From the NCBI RefSeq assembly GCF_000759345.1, contig NZ_JPZL01000002.1, positions 972,293 to 1,036,292 of the forward strand: a stretch of DNA of 64,000 bases. The letters are read 5' to 3'. Below, piece after piece: positions 22,356 through 30,061 of the stretch; position 1 is the first letter of the stretch, and each line of letters starts with the position of its first letter. The notes under the pieces are model-generated. The model saw nothing but the letters and a program-made list of their open reading frames with translations. It did not search any database and was not told where the DNA came from. The stretch comes from Litchfieldella xinjiangensis (GTDB lineage Bacteria; Pseudomonadota; Gammaproteobacteria; Pseudomonadales; Halomonadaceae). The translations under genes and the position numbers were made by a program.

Positions 22356-23818
22356 GTCGCTCGGCATATATCCGCCTGGGTGGCGGTCTCGACCTGGTCA
22401 CGCCCCCGGGCGAAATGGCCCCGGGTGCGGCGCTGTCGTGCATCAACTACGAGTGCCCGGTGACCGGCGGTTATCGGCGCATCGATGGCTACACGCAGCA
22501 GGGGCCGGTGGTTCCCGGCGAAGGGCCTGTGCTGGGCGTGGTCACGTTTGCCGACGACACCTATGCCGTGCGCAAGGATGTGGGGGCCAATGCGGCCACA
22601 CTCTACCGGCTCGATACCGGGACGGATGCCTGGGTATCCATCGGCGCAGTGCATAACGGCCGCCATGAGTTCGATGAGGGCAACGCCTACGCCACCGAGG
22701 CCGGGCGTGCCTTGTACGGCGTGGGTGGGGGCAAGCCGTTCGAGCTGACGGCCTCCGGCACCTTCACCACGCTGACCAATGCACCCAGCGGGGCGAAGCT
22801 GATCGCCCTGCACAAGAACCATCTGTTCCTGGGCTTTCAGGCGGGTAGCTTACAGTTCTCGGGCATTGGCGAGCCTTCCAACTGGGACGCATCGACCGGC
22901 GGCGCTGGCGAAATCGGTGTCGGACAACGCCTGACCGGCCTGTTGCGCGGCGTAGGCGGGGTGCTGCATGTGCTGTGTCGCGATAGCGTTCAGACGCTGC
23001 GCTTCACTAGTGCCAGTGATTCGGTGCTGGATGTCACGGTGCCCAACACCGGGGCGCGCACCTATTCGTGCCAATCGCTGATGATGCCGTACTTCGTCAA
23101 CGAGCGAGGTATCACTACCCTCGAGGCCACGCAGCGCTATGGTGACTTCACGCCACTACAGCCCAGCCGTACGGTCGAGCCGCTGTTCGTGGGCGATGGC
23201 CTGTCCAGCCGCGTGAAGGCCAGCGCCGTATCCAAGAGCAAGGCGCAGTATCGGGTCTGGTTCGACAACGGTACCGGGCTCTACATGAGCGGCAACGGCA
23301 TCGGCGTGGTGAAGTTTCCCCACCAGGTGGAAGTCGCCCACACCGGTGAGCTCTCTACCGGCGAGGAGCGGATCCTGTTCGGTGACAGCAACGGCTATGT
23401 CTACCGGCTGGACGACGGCAACACCTTCAACGGCGAGCCGATCGAGGCGTTTCTCACCCTGGCGTTTACAGACCTCAAGTCACCCAGCGTACGAAAGCGC
23501 TTCCGCCGCGCCTTCTGGGACGTGCGCAGCGGCACCGATGCCCAGATCGCCATCCAGCCCGACTTCGGCTATGGCCGCAACGAGACGGCCCGACCCCGGC
23601 GCGAGTTCATCGACTACATGCTCGGTGGCGGCCTGTGGGGAACCAGCCGCTGGAATGAATTCGTGTGGTCTGTCCCGGTGCTGGGTCAGGAGTCGATGGA
23701 TATAACCGGCACTGATACCAGCATCAACTTCGCCATCCACTCCAGTTCGAGCGGCACCTCGCACGAAATCCTGGGCTACGACATTCACTATGACCTGAGG
23801 AGGCAGCGCCGTGGGTAA
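22352..23818 (+). CDS. Tail tube/hub or DNA-stabilisation protein
   Basis: 488 aa, beta-rich. The opening SAYIRLGGGLDLVTPPGEMA and GYRRIDGYTQQGP are typical of the P22 gp10/Bcep22-type tail proteins that plug the portal and stabilise packaged DNA. Repeating strand-turn units in the middle suggest a propeller-like fold. Overlaps the neighbours on both sides. Confidence 0.7.
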   Translation: MSRSAYIRLGGGLDLVTPPGEMAPGAALSCINYECPVTGGYRRIDGYTQQGPVVPGEGPVLGVVTFADDTYAVRKDVGANAATLYRLDTGTDAWVSIGAVHNGRHEFDEGNAYATEAGRALYGVGGGKPFELTASGTFTTLTNAPSGAKLIALHKNHLFLGFQAGSLQFSGIGEPSNWDASTGGAGEIGVGQRLTGLLRGVGGVLHVLCRDSVQTLRFTSASDSVLDVTVPNTGARTYSCQSLMMPYFVNERGITTLEATQRYGDFTPLQPSRTVEPLFVGDGLSSRVKASAVSKSKAQYRVWFDNGTGLYMSGNGIGVVKFPHQVEVAHTGELSTGEERILFGDSNGYVYRLDDGNTFNGEPIEAFLTLAFTDLKSPSVRKRFRRAFWDVRSGTDAQIAIQPDFGYGRNETARPRREFIDYMLGGGLWGTSRWNEFVWSVPVLGQESMDITGTDTSINFAIHSSSSGTSHEILGYDIHYDLRRQRRG

Positions 23819-24764
23819 TCCTTATTTCGACAACTCGGACCCGGGGAAGCGGTTTCAGCCCGGCACGGTGGCCGATGGCGAGGCGGTAGACGAGAAGTTC
23901 GACGCTATCGCCAGTGGCCTCGATTCTACCTTCCAGGACACCACGCGCGCGCTCAAATTTCCCTACGAGGAAGGGATGCCCAGCCAGGAGTTCACGGCCT
24001 CGGCCCTGCAACGCCGCAACCGTGTGCTGGGCTTCGATGGCGAGGGCAACCTGGCGCTGGTATCGGGCTTCTACTATCGCCAGGACTGGCAGCCGAACAC
24101 CGATTACTTCCTCAACGACGTGGTGCGCGATCCGATCACCACCAACCTGTACGTGTCGATCGCTCGCCACACCTCCGGTACCGAGCCCGACCTAACGAAC
24201 ACCAGTAAGTGGTACCTGGCTATCGATGCCGACACGGTGCGCCGCGCACGTATCGAAGCCGTCGCGGCGCGTGACCTGGCGATTGCCTGGGCGTCTCAAG
24301 ACCCCGGCCCGGTGGATGGCACCGCCTACCAGTCGGCCAAGACCTACGCCCTGGCTGCGCAGGGCTCGGCGAGTGCTGCCCATGGCTCGCAGCTTCTCGT
24401 CGCTGCCGCCGAGTCTCGCGTGGAGCTGCTCGAGCAGAGCGCGACCGACGCCGAAGCCGCAGCCGGCCAGTACGCCAGCGATGCCCACGGTTTCGCTCAG
24501 GCAGCCGCCCAGAGCGAAAGCAACATTCAGGGCGTCGAGAGCAACGTCACGCTCACCGCGCAGCAGGTGGCCACCGATGCCCAGACTGCCAGCGATGCGG
24601 CAAGCAGTGCCGAGTCGGTCAGCCAGCGCATCAACGACACCACCACCATGGATTTCCTCAACTTCGAACTCGATGGCCCGAACCTGATCGCGCACTTCGC
24701 CGGGTACTCGGATGCCAGCAACTTCTCGGTCAATGCCGCCGGTGAACTGGAGGTAACCCTGTAA
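23811..24764 (+). CDS. Tail fibre or fibre-attachment protein
   Basis: 317 aa, GTG start. N-terminus (NPYFDNSDPGKRFQPGTVAD) anchors to the tail in related phages. Middle contains a carbohydrate-module-like YYRQDWQPNTDYFLNDVV, then a long alanine-rich coiled coil (residues about 150-280), ending in FNVNAAGELEVTL-like strands. Likely the shaft of a trimeric receptor-binding apparatus together with the next gene. Confidence 0.65.
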   Translation: MGNPYFDNSDPGKRFQPGTVADGEAVDEKFDAIASGLDSTFQDTTRALKFPYEEGMPSQEFTASALQRRNRVLGFDGEGNLALVSGFYYRQDWQPNTDYFLNDVVRDPITTNLYVSIARHTSGTEPDLTNTSKWYLAIDADTVRRARIEAVAARDLAIAWASQDPGPVDGTAYQSAKTYALAAQGSASAAHGSQLLVAAAESRVELLEQSATDAEAAAGQYASDAHGFAQAAAQSESNIQGVESNVTLTAQQVATDAQTASDAASSAESVSQRINDTTTMDFLNFELDGPNLIAHFAGYSDASNFSVNAAGELEVTL

Positions 24765-25681
24765 TGCCGACTATCAACCTGGGGCGCGTGCGCTTCAACT
24801 GGCGTGGCCAGTACGATCCGCTTGTTGCCTATGTCGAATACGACTGCGTCGAGGATGATGGCCAGTCCTATGTCTGCATCGCGCCGGTGACCGGTACCGG
24901 CCCCAACGATACCGAGGGTGGCACCTACTGGGGCTCGATGCTGATCCGTAGCGCCGATTACAACCAGGCGCGTCAGGATGCTATTGACGCAGCCGCCGCT
25001 GCCTCGGAAAGCGCCACCTCCGCAGGCGGGCACGCTACCACGGCAGGCAATGCCGCTACCGCCTCTGGTGATGCGCGGGACATGGCGCAGCAATGGGCCA
25101 ATGAAGCCGAGGATGTCGAAGTATCCCCCGGGCTGTACTCGGCGTATCACTATGCCCAGAAAGCCGCGGCCTTTGGCGATCCCAACCAGTTCGATATCAC
25201 TGCCTACCAGACCACCGATACGCGCAATCTCGATGCCTGGGCGGCGCAGGTGTTGTTGAATCAGCAGAAGGGCGCGGATAACGAAACGGCTATTGGTGAG
25301 CGCGCGAAACTAACGGGTGGTGCGGATGCCAACTTCGCGGCCATGCCCCAGGTTGGCGGTGCTCCCATAGTAGAGAGCGATAGTAATTCCGATGGTGATT
25401 GGGTGAGGTGGGCGGATGGTACGATGCAGGTAACGAGCAGAACTGCTGTTGCTGGTAATGGGGTTAATTACCTTCGGTACTCAGTTATATTCGCTGCCGT
25501 ATTCTCTAAGCCCCCGAGGATAATGTTAACAGGAGCCGCAGATGCTAGTTTGCTGGAATCTAACTGGTCATTCAATTACAGAAGCCTCTCCTTAACAGGA
25601 GTGGACGTTGTAAGAACAATGAATAATAGTTTCAACGGGACCTATGATATTGATCTTTTCGCAACTGGCCTCTGGAAATAA
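24764..25681 (+). CDS. Tail fibre tip protein
   Basis: 305 aa, TAATG overlap with the preceding gene. The N-terminal 70 aa have the chitin-binding-like YDPLVAYVEYDCVEDDGQSY and YWGSMLIRSADYNQARQDAI, then an Ala-rich coiled coil and a C-terminal beta domain (VRWADGTMQVTSRTAVAG ... FDIDLFATGLW-type end). The final 300 bases are clearly more AT-rich than the rest, as expected for a recombinationally exchanged receptor-binding tip. Confidence 0.65.
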   Translation: MPTINLGRVRFNWRGQYDPLVAYVEYDCVEDDGQSYVCIAPVTGTGPNDTEGGTYWGSMLIRSADYNQARQDAIDAAAAASESATSAGGHATTAGNAATASGDARDMAQQWANEAEDVEVSPGLYSAYHYAQKAAAFGDPNQFDITAYQTTDTRNLDAWAAQVLLNQQKGADNETAIGERAKLTGGADANFAAMPQVGGAPIVESDSNSDGDWVRWADGTMQVTSRTAVAGNGVNYLRYSVIFAAVFSKPPRIMLTGAADASLLESNWSFNYRSLSLTGVDVVRTMNNSFNGTYDIDLFATGLWK

Positions 25682-25696
25682 CAGGAGAATCACACC

Positions 25697-26116
25697 ATGA
25701 AAATCAAGTTCCTGGCCACCGGCCAAAGCCCCGATTACTACACGGTGTCCGGCGAGACAATTACCGCGCATTACGAGGGCGTTAGCGAGACATACGACCT
25801 ATCCGCCTTCCCCGAAGCAGGAGTTTTCCAATCAGCCGACCCGGTTAATGGTATTACGGCGATCAAGCACGTTGATCGGATAGATGGCGAGCTTAAGGTT
25901 ACCCTCTGCCAGCAGGTCATCGCAGGCCAATATCCCGACCGCAAAGCCCATTGGCGCGAGTCTGAGTGGATGGATAGCGAAAGCTATGACCCGCAAGCGT
26001 GCCATGCCATTCCTACCGGCATGGCTAGCGTGGATGACTACGAGATCGTGCGCGGCACGGACGTGGCTGGCTTCGACGGATGGACAGTGCGCAAGAAAGC
26101 CGAGGAGGTAGCCTGA
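25697..26116 (+). CDS. Small protein of the fibre region, unknown function
   Basis: 139 aa with an AGGAG ribosome-binding site. Starts MKIKFLATGQSPDYYTVSGE and is beta-rich; a domain with ETITAHYEGVSETYDLSAFP is often found in proteins next to tail fibre genes. A fibre chaperone or attachment protein is plausible but unproven. Confidence 0.55.
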   Translation: MKIKFLATGQSPDYYTVSGETITAHYEGVSETYDLSAFPEAGVFQSADPVNGITAIKHVDRIDGELKVTLCQQVIAGQYPDRKAHWRESEWMDSESYDPQACHAIPTGMASVDDYEIVRGTDVAGFDGWTVRKKAEEVA

Positions 26117-26511
26117 TGGCTAACGTAAGCTGGAAGAACCCGCCCACCGCTGCCGAGTTGCTTGCATCCGCCAAGGTGGCCCAGGTCGCACTGATCGAAC
26201 AAGCACGGGACGAGGCTATCGAGGGTGGTTTCGAGTACGACTTCCATGGCATCAGGGATCAGGTGCAGACTCGCCAGCGTGATCGCGAGAACCTTACCGG
26301 GCTCGCCGTTTCCGCTCAGCGGCACAGTCATGCCACGTTCCAGTTTCGCGCCGAGAGCAACACCACCTACGAACTGACCGCTGATGAAATGCTGGCATTG
26401 GCCGATGCCGCTCAGCAACACGTCAGCGCCCAGTACATCAAGAGCTGGCAGCACAAGGCCGAGATCGATGCTGCCGCCAGTATCGACGCGGTGAACGCCA
26501 TCGCCTGGTAA
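26116..26511 (+). CDS. DUF4376-like fibre-associated protein
   Basis: 131 aa. Central FHGIRDQVQTRQRDRENLTG and the end MLALADAAQQHVSAQYIKSW follow the DUF4376 pattern, a family near tail fibres proposed to act in fibre assembly. Start overlaps the previous stop (TGATG). Confidence 0.6.
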   Translation: MANVSWKNPPTAAELLASAKVAQVALIEQARDEAIEGGFEYDFHGIRDQVQTRQRDRENLTGLAVSAQRHSHATFQFRAESNTTYELTADEMLALADAAQQHVSAQYIKSWQHKAEIDAAASIDAVNAIAW

Positions 26512-26524
26512 ACCCCCTCGCAAC

Positions 26525-26538
26525 TCACCGGGAGGTGA
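26525..26538 (+). promoter_or_regulatory. GNRA hairpin containing a ribosome-binding site
   Basis: TCACC-GGGA-GGTGA, a perfect 5-bp stem. GGGAGG inside it is the ribosome-binding site of the gene starting at 26544. Confidence 0.6.
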
Positions 26539-26543
26539 CGCAC

Positions 26544-26999
26544 ATGGCCAATGATACCGTTCAGAGCCAACTCAATTCGATGCTCTCCAGCAACTCGCCG
26601 TTGATGAAGCGGGCCGAGACCAAGGGCAAGCAGTACGCCAACAGCCGTGGGCTGCTTAATAGCTCAATGGGCGCAGGAGCTGCTCAGGGCGCGATGATCG
26701 ATGCCGCCATGCCTGCCGCCCAGCAGGACGCCGCCGCCCAGCAGGATCTCAACAAGCTGCAAGCCAGCTCCATGGCCAATGCCTGGGGCGTCATGTCCAA
26801 CAACGTCACGGACATCGTCGCGCAGGGCATGGAAGGCATCGCGAACATCAACGCCAATCCCGATATCTCCCAGACCGACAAGAGCAAGATGATCAGCCAA
26901 ATCACGTCGATGCGGGATACCGATATCAACTTCCAGCAAAACCTCTACAAGAGCCTGTCCGGTTACCTGAAGAACACCGGCCTGTTCCCCAACCTGTAA
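26544..26999 (+). CDS. Internal virion protein, unknown function
   Basis: 151 aa. The segment SRGLLNSSMGAGAAQGAMID and the following AMPAAQQDAAAQQDLNKLQA recur in structural proteins of Bcep22-like podoviruses. It is helical and Gln/Ala-rich. Position among virion genes suggests an internal or ejected protein. Confidence 0.6.
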   Translation: MANDTVQSQLNSMLSSNSPLMKRAETKGKQYANSRGLLNSSMGAGAAQGAMIDAAMPAAQQDAAAQQDLNKLQASSMANAWGVMSNNVTDIVAQGMEGIANINANPDISQTDKSKMISQITSMRDTDINFQQNLYKSLSGYLKNTGLFPNL

Positions 27000-27014
27000 C
27001 GCAAGGAGAGACCT

Positions 27015-27311
27015 ATGGACTGGCTGAGTACCGGATGGGACACGGTGTCTGGATTCGCGACCGACGCATTCAACTGGATCGGCGAGAACCCTGAGGCGGC
27101 AAATATGCTGGGCGGTATTGCCGTAGGCGCGGGGCAGGCCTACCTGCAGAACGAGCAGGCCAAGGGCGACCGTGCCTTTCAGCGCGAGATGTACGATCGG
27201 CAGCGCCGTGACCGCCAGGTGAAACCCGGCGAGATCAGCAACTACGGCAGCCACAACGCGACCATGACCAAGGGGCTGTTGTCCCACGGCATGATCACCG
27301 GGGAGGGCTGA
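27015..27311 (+). CDS. Small virion protein, unknown function
   Basis: 98 aa, ribosome-binding site AAGGAGAG. The middle has a short hydrophobic Gly/Ala stretch (AANMLGGIAVGAGQAYLQNE) that could insert into membrane, the remainder is charged. No family recognised. Confidence 0.6.
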   Translation: MDWLSTGWDTVSGFATDAFNWIGENPEAANMLGGIAVGAGQAYLQNEQAKGDRAFQREMYDRQRRDRQVKPGEISNYGSHNATMTKGLLSHGMITGEG

Positions 27312-27315
27312 GCCT

Positions 27316-28353
27316 ATGAGCTGGGGCGATTCGGTAGGCACGTCGGGGCCCGGCGGGGGTTACGGCGGCGGGCATAGTAGTACCGATGGCGGTGGCGGTG
27401 GCGGAAGCTCGAGCGGCAGCACGAGCAACCTGGGCAGTGAACTGGGCACAGTGGGGGCCGGGAGCGGTTACGGTAGCGGCCATACCAGTACGGATGGCGG
27501 TGGCGGTTCAACCACAACGAGTACGGCCCGAGGCACGAGCCGGGCGAGCACGGCAGGGCGCACCGGTAGCCAGGATCCGTCAGGAGTTTCTAGCGCGGCG
27601 GTGGATGCCGCCAGTTCAGTAGCGGGCATGGGAAGCGTCACCAGCGGGTCAGTCGCCGACATGGCCGAGGCCAGCTTCGGCGGCTATTCAGGGTTTGCCG
27701 GCAACGCGGCCAGTGCGGCCACGTCCAACTATGGCGGCGCCCTGGGAAATGCCGCGCAGGCGTCGAGCATGACCCGGGACCAGCACACGGCATCCATGGA
27801 GCGCGCTGGCGTACCGGAGACCGTACAGGCCAATGCTCGCCCCGGCTTGCTGGGCAAAGGGATGGGGCTCGTGGCCAGTACCGTAGGTGGCGTACCCGGC
27901 GCCATGGCTAGCATGGCGGCGAATACGGCCCTATCGGCACGCGAGGCGTCCCAGAACCTGGGGGCCATCAATGACTCATTCAGCACGAGCCTGGATGACA
28001 GCTTCAGCGGCAGCCTTGGCAAGCAGGCCATGGGTACCGTTGCTGGATATGCCGGGGGCAGAGTAGGCGCAGGTGTCGGTGGCCAACTCGGCGCCATGGC
28101 CGGGCCTTACGGCGGTATGGTCGGTACCGTTGCTGGTGGGCTGCTGGGTAGTAATATGTCCCGCAATGCGGCGCTCACCGGCAGCCCCACGGCAGGCCAG
28201 GGGGCGTCGGGTGTTGCCACGCCAACTGGTGGCGCCGATGCAGCGGTGATTGGCAATGCCTTGGCTTCTGCGCCTAGCCAGGCACAATCTATCAGCCATG
28301 GCCCGGTAGACTTCGGTGGTTACGCCAGTTACGCCGAATCCTTCTTCTCCTAA
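27316..28353 (+). CDS. Glycine/serine-rich virion protein with internal repeats
   Basis: 345 aa. The first 80 residues contain two imperfect copies of GYGxGHxSTDGGGG with serine/glycine spacers. The middle and end have hydrophobic Gly/Ala stretches (GTVAGYAGGRVGAGVGGQLG, MVGTVAGGLLGS) typical of membrane-active ejection proteins. It starts 4 bases after its neighbour. Function unknown; ejection or membrane-channel role is an inference. Confidence 0.6.
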   Translation: MSWGDSVGTSGPGGGYGGGHSSTDGGGGGGSSSGSTSNLGSELGTVGAGSGYGSGHTSTDGGGGSTTTSTARGTSRASTAGRTGSQDPSGVSSAAVDAASSVAGMGSVTSGSVADMAEASFGGYSGFAGNAASAATSNYGGALGNAAQASSMTRDQHTASMERAGVPETVQANARPGLLGKGMGLVASTVGGVPGAMASMAANTALSAREASQNLGAINDSFSTSLDDSFSGSLGKQAMGTVAGYAGGRVGAGVGGQLGAMAGPYGGMVGTVAGGLLGSNMSRNAALTGSPTAGQGASGVATPTGGADAAVIGNALASAPSQAQSISHGPVDFGGYASYAESFFS

Positions 28354-28354
28354 C

Positions 28355-28368
28355 TCGCCGGGAGGCGA
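28355..28368 (+). promoter_or_regulatory. GNRA hairpin containing a ribosome-binding site
   Basis: TCGCC-GGGA-GGCGA, a perfect 5-bp stem whose GGGAGG is the ribosome-binding site for the gene starting at 28371. Compared with the hairpin at 26525-26538, the middle A-T pair is replaced by G-C on both sides. Confidence 0.6.
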
Positions 28369-28370
28369 CT

Positions 28371-28961
28371 ATGGCAGGACTCATTCAGCAAGGCATGGGC
28401 CCCGGCCCGCAAGCATCCCCCCAGGCCCAACCCGGCCAACCCCCACAGCAACAGGGACCAGGTGGTGATCCCCGCGTCGATATGGACCCGCAGCAAGGGC
28501 CACAACAGCGCGACCAACTCGTCAACGCCATGCTCGAAACGCTCTACGGCGACATGCTGCCCCAGGTGCGACAGATCCTTGAGCAGGGCCGCGAGCAGCC
28601 GGAACAAGCCATTGGCCGTGTGGTATCCGAATTGATGCTCTCCCTCTGGCAGGCGTTGACCGACCAAGGCAGCACAGTGCCCCCAGGCGTCATGGTGCAG
28701 TCCGCCATGGTGGCGGCGCAGGCGGTGGGCGAGATGGCGGTCAAGATGGGTATCGTCCCGGCGCAAGGCAACGCCGAGGTCATCGAGGATGGCTTCATGC
28801 TGGCTATGGCCATGTTCGGCCAGGCCACTGCCGAGGCCATGCCACCCGAGCAACGCCAGCGTTACGGCGAACTCATCCGTGGGCTACGTGAAGCCAAGGG
28901 AATGGGGCAGGCACAGCGGCAGCCGCAGCAGCCCCAACCACAAGCGCAAGGGGGTATGTGA
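28371..28961 (+). CDS. Internal virion protein, unknown function
   Basis: 196 aa, with Pro/Gln-rich ends (GPQASPQAQPGQPPQQQGPG at the start) and a helical middle (RVVSELMLSLWQALTDQGST). Similar arrangements occur in virion proteins of Bcep22-like phages. Start codon overlaps no neighbour; end overlaps the next gene. Confidence 0.6.
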   Translation: MAGLIQQGMGPGPQASPQAQPGQPPQQQGPGGDPRVDMDPQQGPQQRDQLVNAMLETLYGDMLPQVRQILEQGREQPEQAIGRVVSELMLSLWQALTDQGSTVPPGVMVQSAMVAAQAVGEMAVKMGIVPAQGNAEVIEDGFMLAMAMFGQATAEAMPPEQRQRYGELIRGLREAKGMGQAQRQPQQPQPQAQGGM

Positions 28962-29986
28962 TGGCAATCGGTGGACTACTCGCCGGCGCGATGGCCGGCG
29001 GCGGCAAGGCGGTGCAGTGGACCGCCATGAGCGCGATCGAGCAAAAGCGTCAGGAAGCGCTGCGCCAACTTGACCACACCCTGTCCATGGAGAAACAGAA
29101 CGATCAGCAGCAGTTCCAGACGCAGGAGCGCCTAGGTGGACAGGAATTCACCTCAGGCGAGAACCGGGCCAATCGTCAGCACGATACCCAGCTCACACAG
29201 ATGCGCGAAAGCGGGGCTGATCGGCGGACTGGCATGCAGCTGTCGTCGGCAGACCGTCGCGCCAATGCCGGTGGCTGGCAACTGGTGCCCACCGAGGATG
29301 GCGGCGTGGTGCGCTACAACACCATTACTGGCGAGACGAGCGAAGCGCCGCAAGGCTTGCTGACCAGTGCCATGGGTAACGGCGGCAAGATGACCGACCG
29401 CGAAAAGGCCCGCTTCGAGATGCTCAAGGATCAGGCCGAAACGCTGCGCAACAAGCAGGCCGATGGCTTCGAGCTGACCACCGAGGAGAAGGCCCGACTC
29501 GGTCAAATCGAAGCGGACATGAACGGCATGCTGGGAGGCTCGGCGCCGTCACTGGCCGATGCGCTTGAGCAGGCCTTGGCAGGGGAAGGGGGCGAGGCAG
29601 CGCCAGACGCAGAGGATCCTGCACCGAGCGGTGCCGATGCACGTGGCCTACTCAGTCAGGAGCAACGCCAGGCAGAGATGCAGCAATACGCCAGCGAGCA
29701 CAAGCGTACCGTCGATGCCCAACTGGAACAGGCCGGTGCCGTACTCGATTCCCTCGACAGCCAGCGCAGCGGCGGCGCGCGCGGCGACCTGATGCGTGGT
29801 ATTAACCAGGCCCGCTATGGCGGCGACCTCGAGCCCGACGCCCAGACCCTGGAACAGGGCCAGGCGCTCGCCGATCAGCTAATGCAACTCCACGATGACC
29901 CGCAGACCAGCGACTTCCAACGCAAGCAGATCATGGATCAGCTGCGTCGATTGCGCGACAGCGGTATTAGCCTCACTATCGAATAA
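28961..29986 (+). CDS. Internal virion protein, unknown function
   Basis: 341 aa, TGATG start. After a short Gly/Ala-rich N-terminus (IGGLLAGAMAGGGKAVQWTA) it is a long, charged helical protein with a coiled-coil look (REKARFEMLKDQAETLRNKQ). Probably a core or ejected protein; no known family. Confidence 0.6.
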   Translation: MAIGGLLAGAMAGGGKAVQWTAMSAIEQKRQEALRQLDHTLSMEKQNDQQQFQTQERLGGQEFTSGENRANRQHDTQLTQMRESGADRRTGMQLSSADRRANAGGWQLVPTEDGGVVRYNTITGETSEAPQGLLTSAMGNGGKMTDREKARFEMLKDQAETLRNKQADGFELTTEEKARLGQIEADMNGMLGGSAPSLADALEQALAGEGGEAAPDAEDPAPSGADARGLLSQEQRQAEMQQYASEHKRTVDAQLEQAGAVLDSLDSQRSGGARGDLMRGINQARYGGDLEPDAQTLEQGQALADQLMQLHDDPQTSDFQRKQIMDQLRRLRDSGISLTIE

Positions 29987-29998
29987 GCCCGCGACCCG

Positions 29999-30020
29999 CC
30001 CTGGCTGAGTCTCGCCAGGG
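29999..30020 (+). terminator. Hairpin without T run
   Basis: 7-bp stem CCCTGGC / GCCAGGG with an 8-base loop, between two virion genes. No T tract follows, so it may be a processing or stabilising hairpin. Confidence 0.4.
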
Positions 30021-30041
30021 TAGGGCCCGCGCCTATCAGCA

Positions 30042-30055
30042 TTGTCGGGAGACAA
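30042..30055 (+). promoter_or_regulatory. GNRA hairpin containing a ribosome-binding site
   Basis: TTGTC-GGGA-GACAA, a perfect 5-bp stem. Its GGGAG provides the ribosome-binding site for the giant gene starting at 30062. Confidence 0.6.
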
Positions 30056-30061
30056 CGCCAC

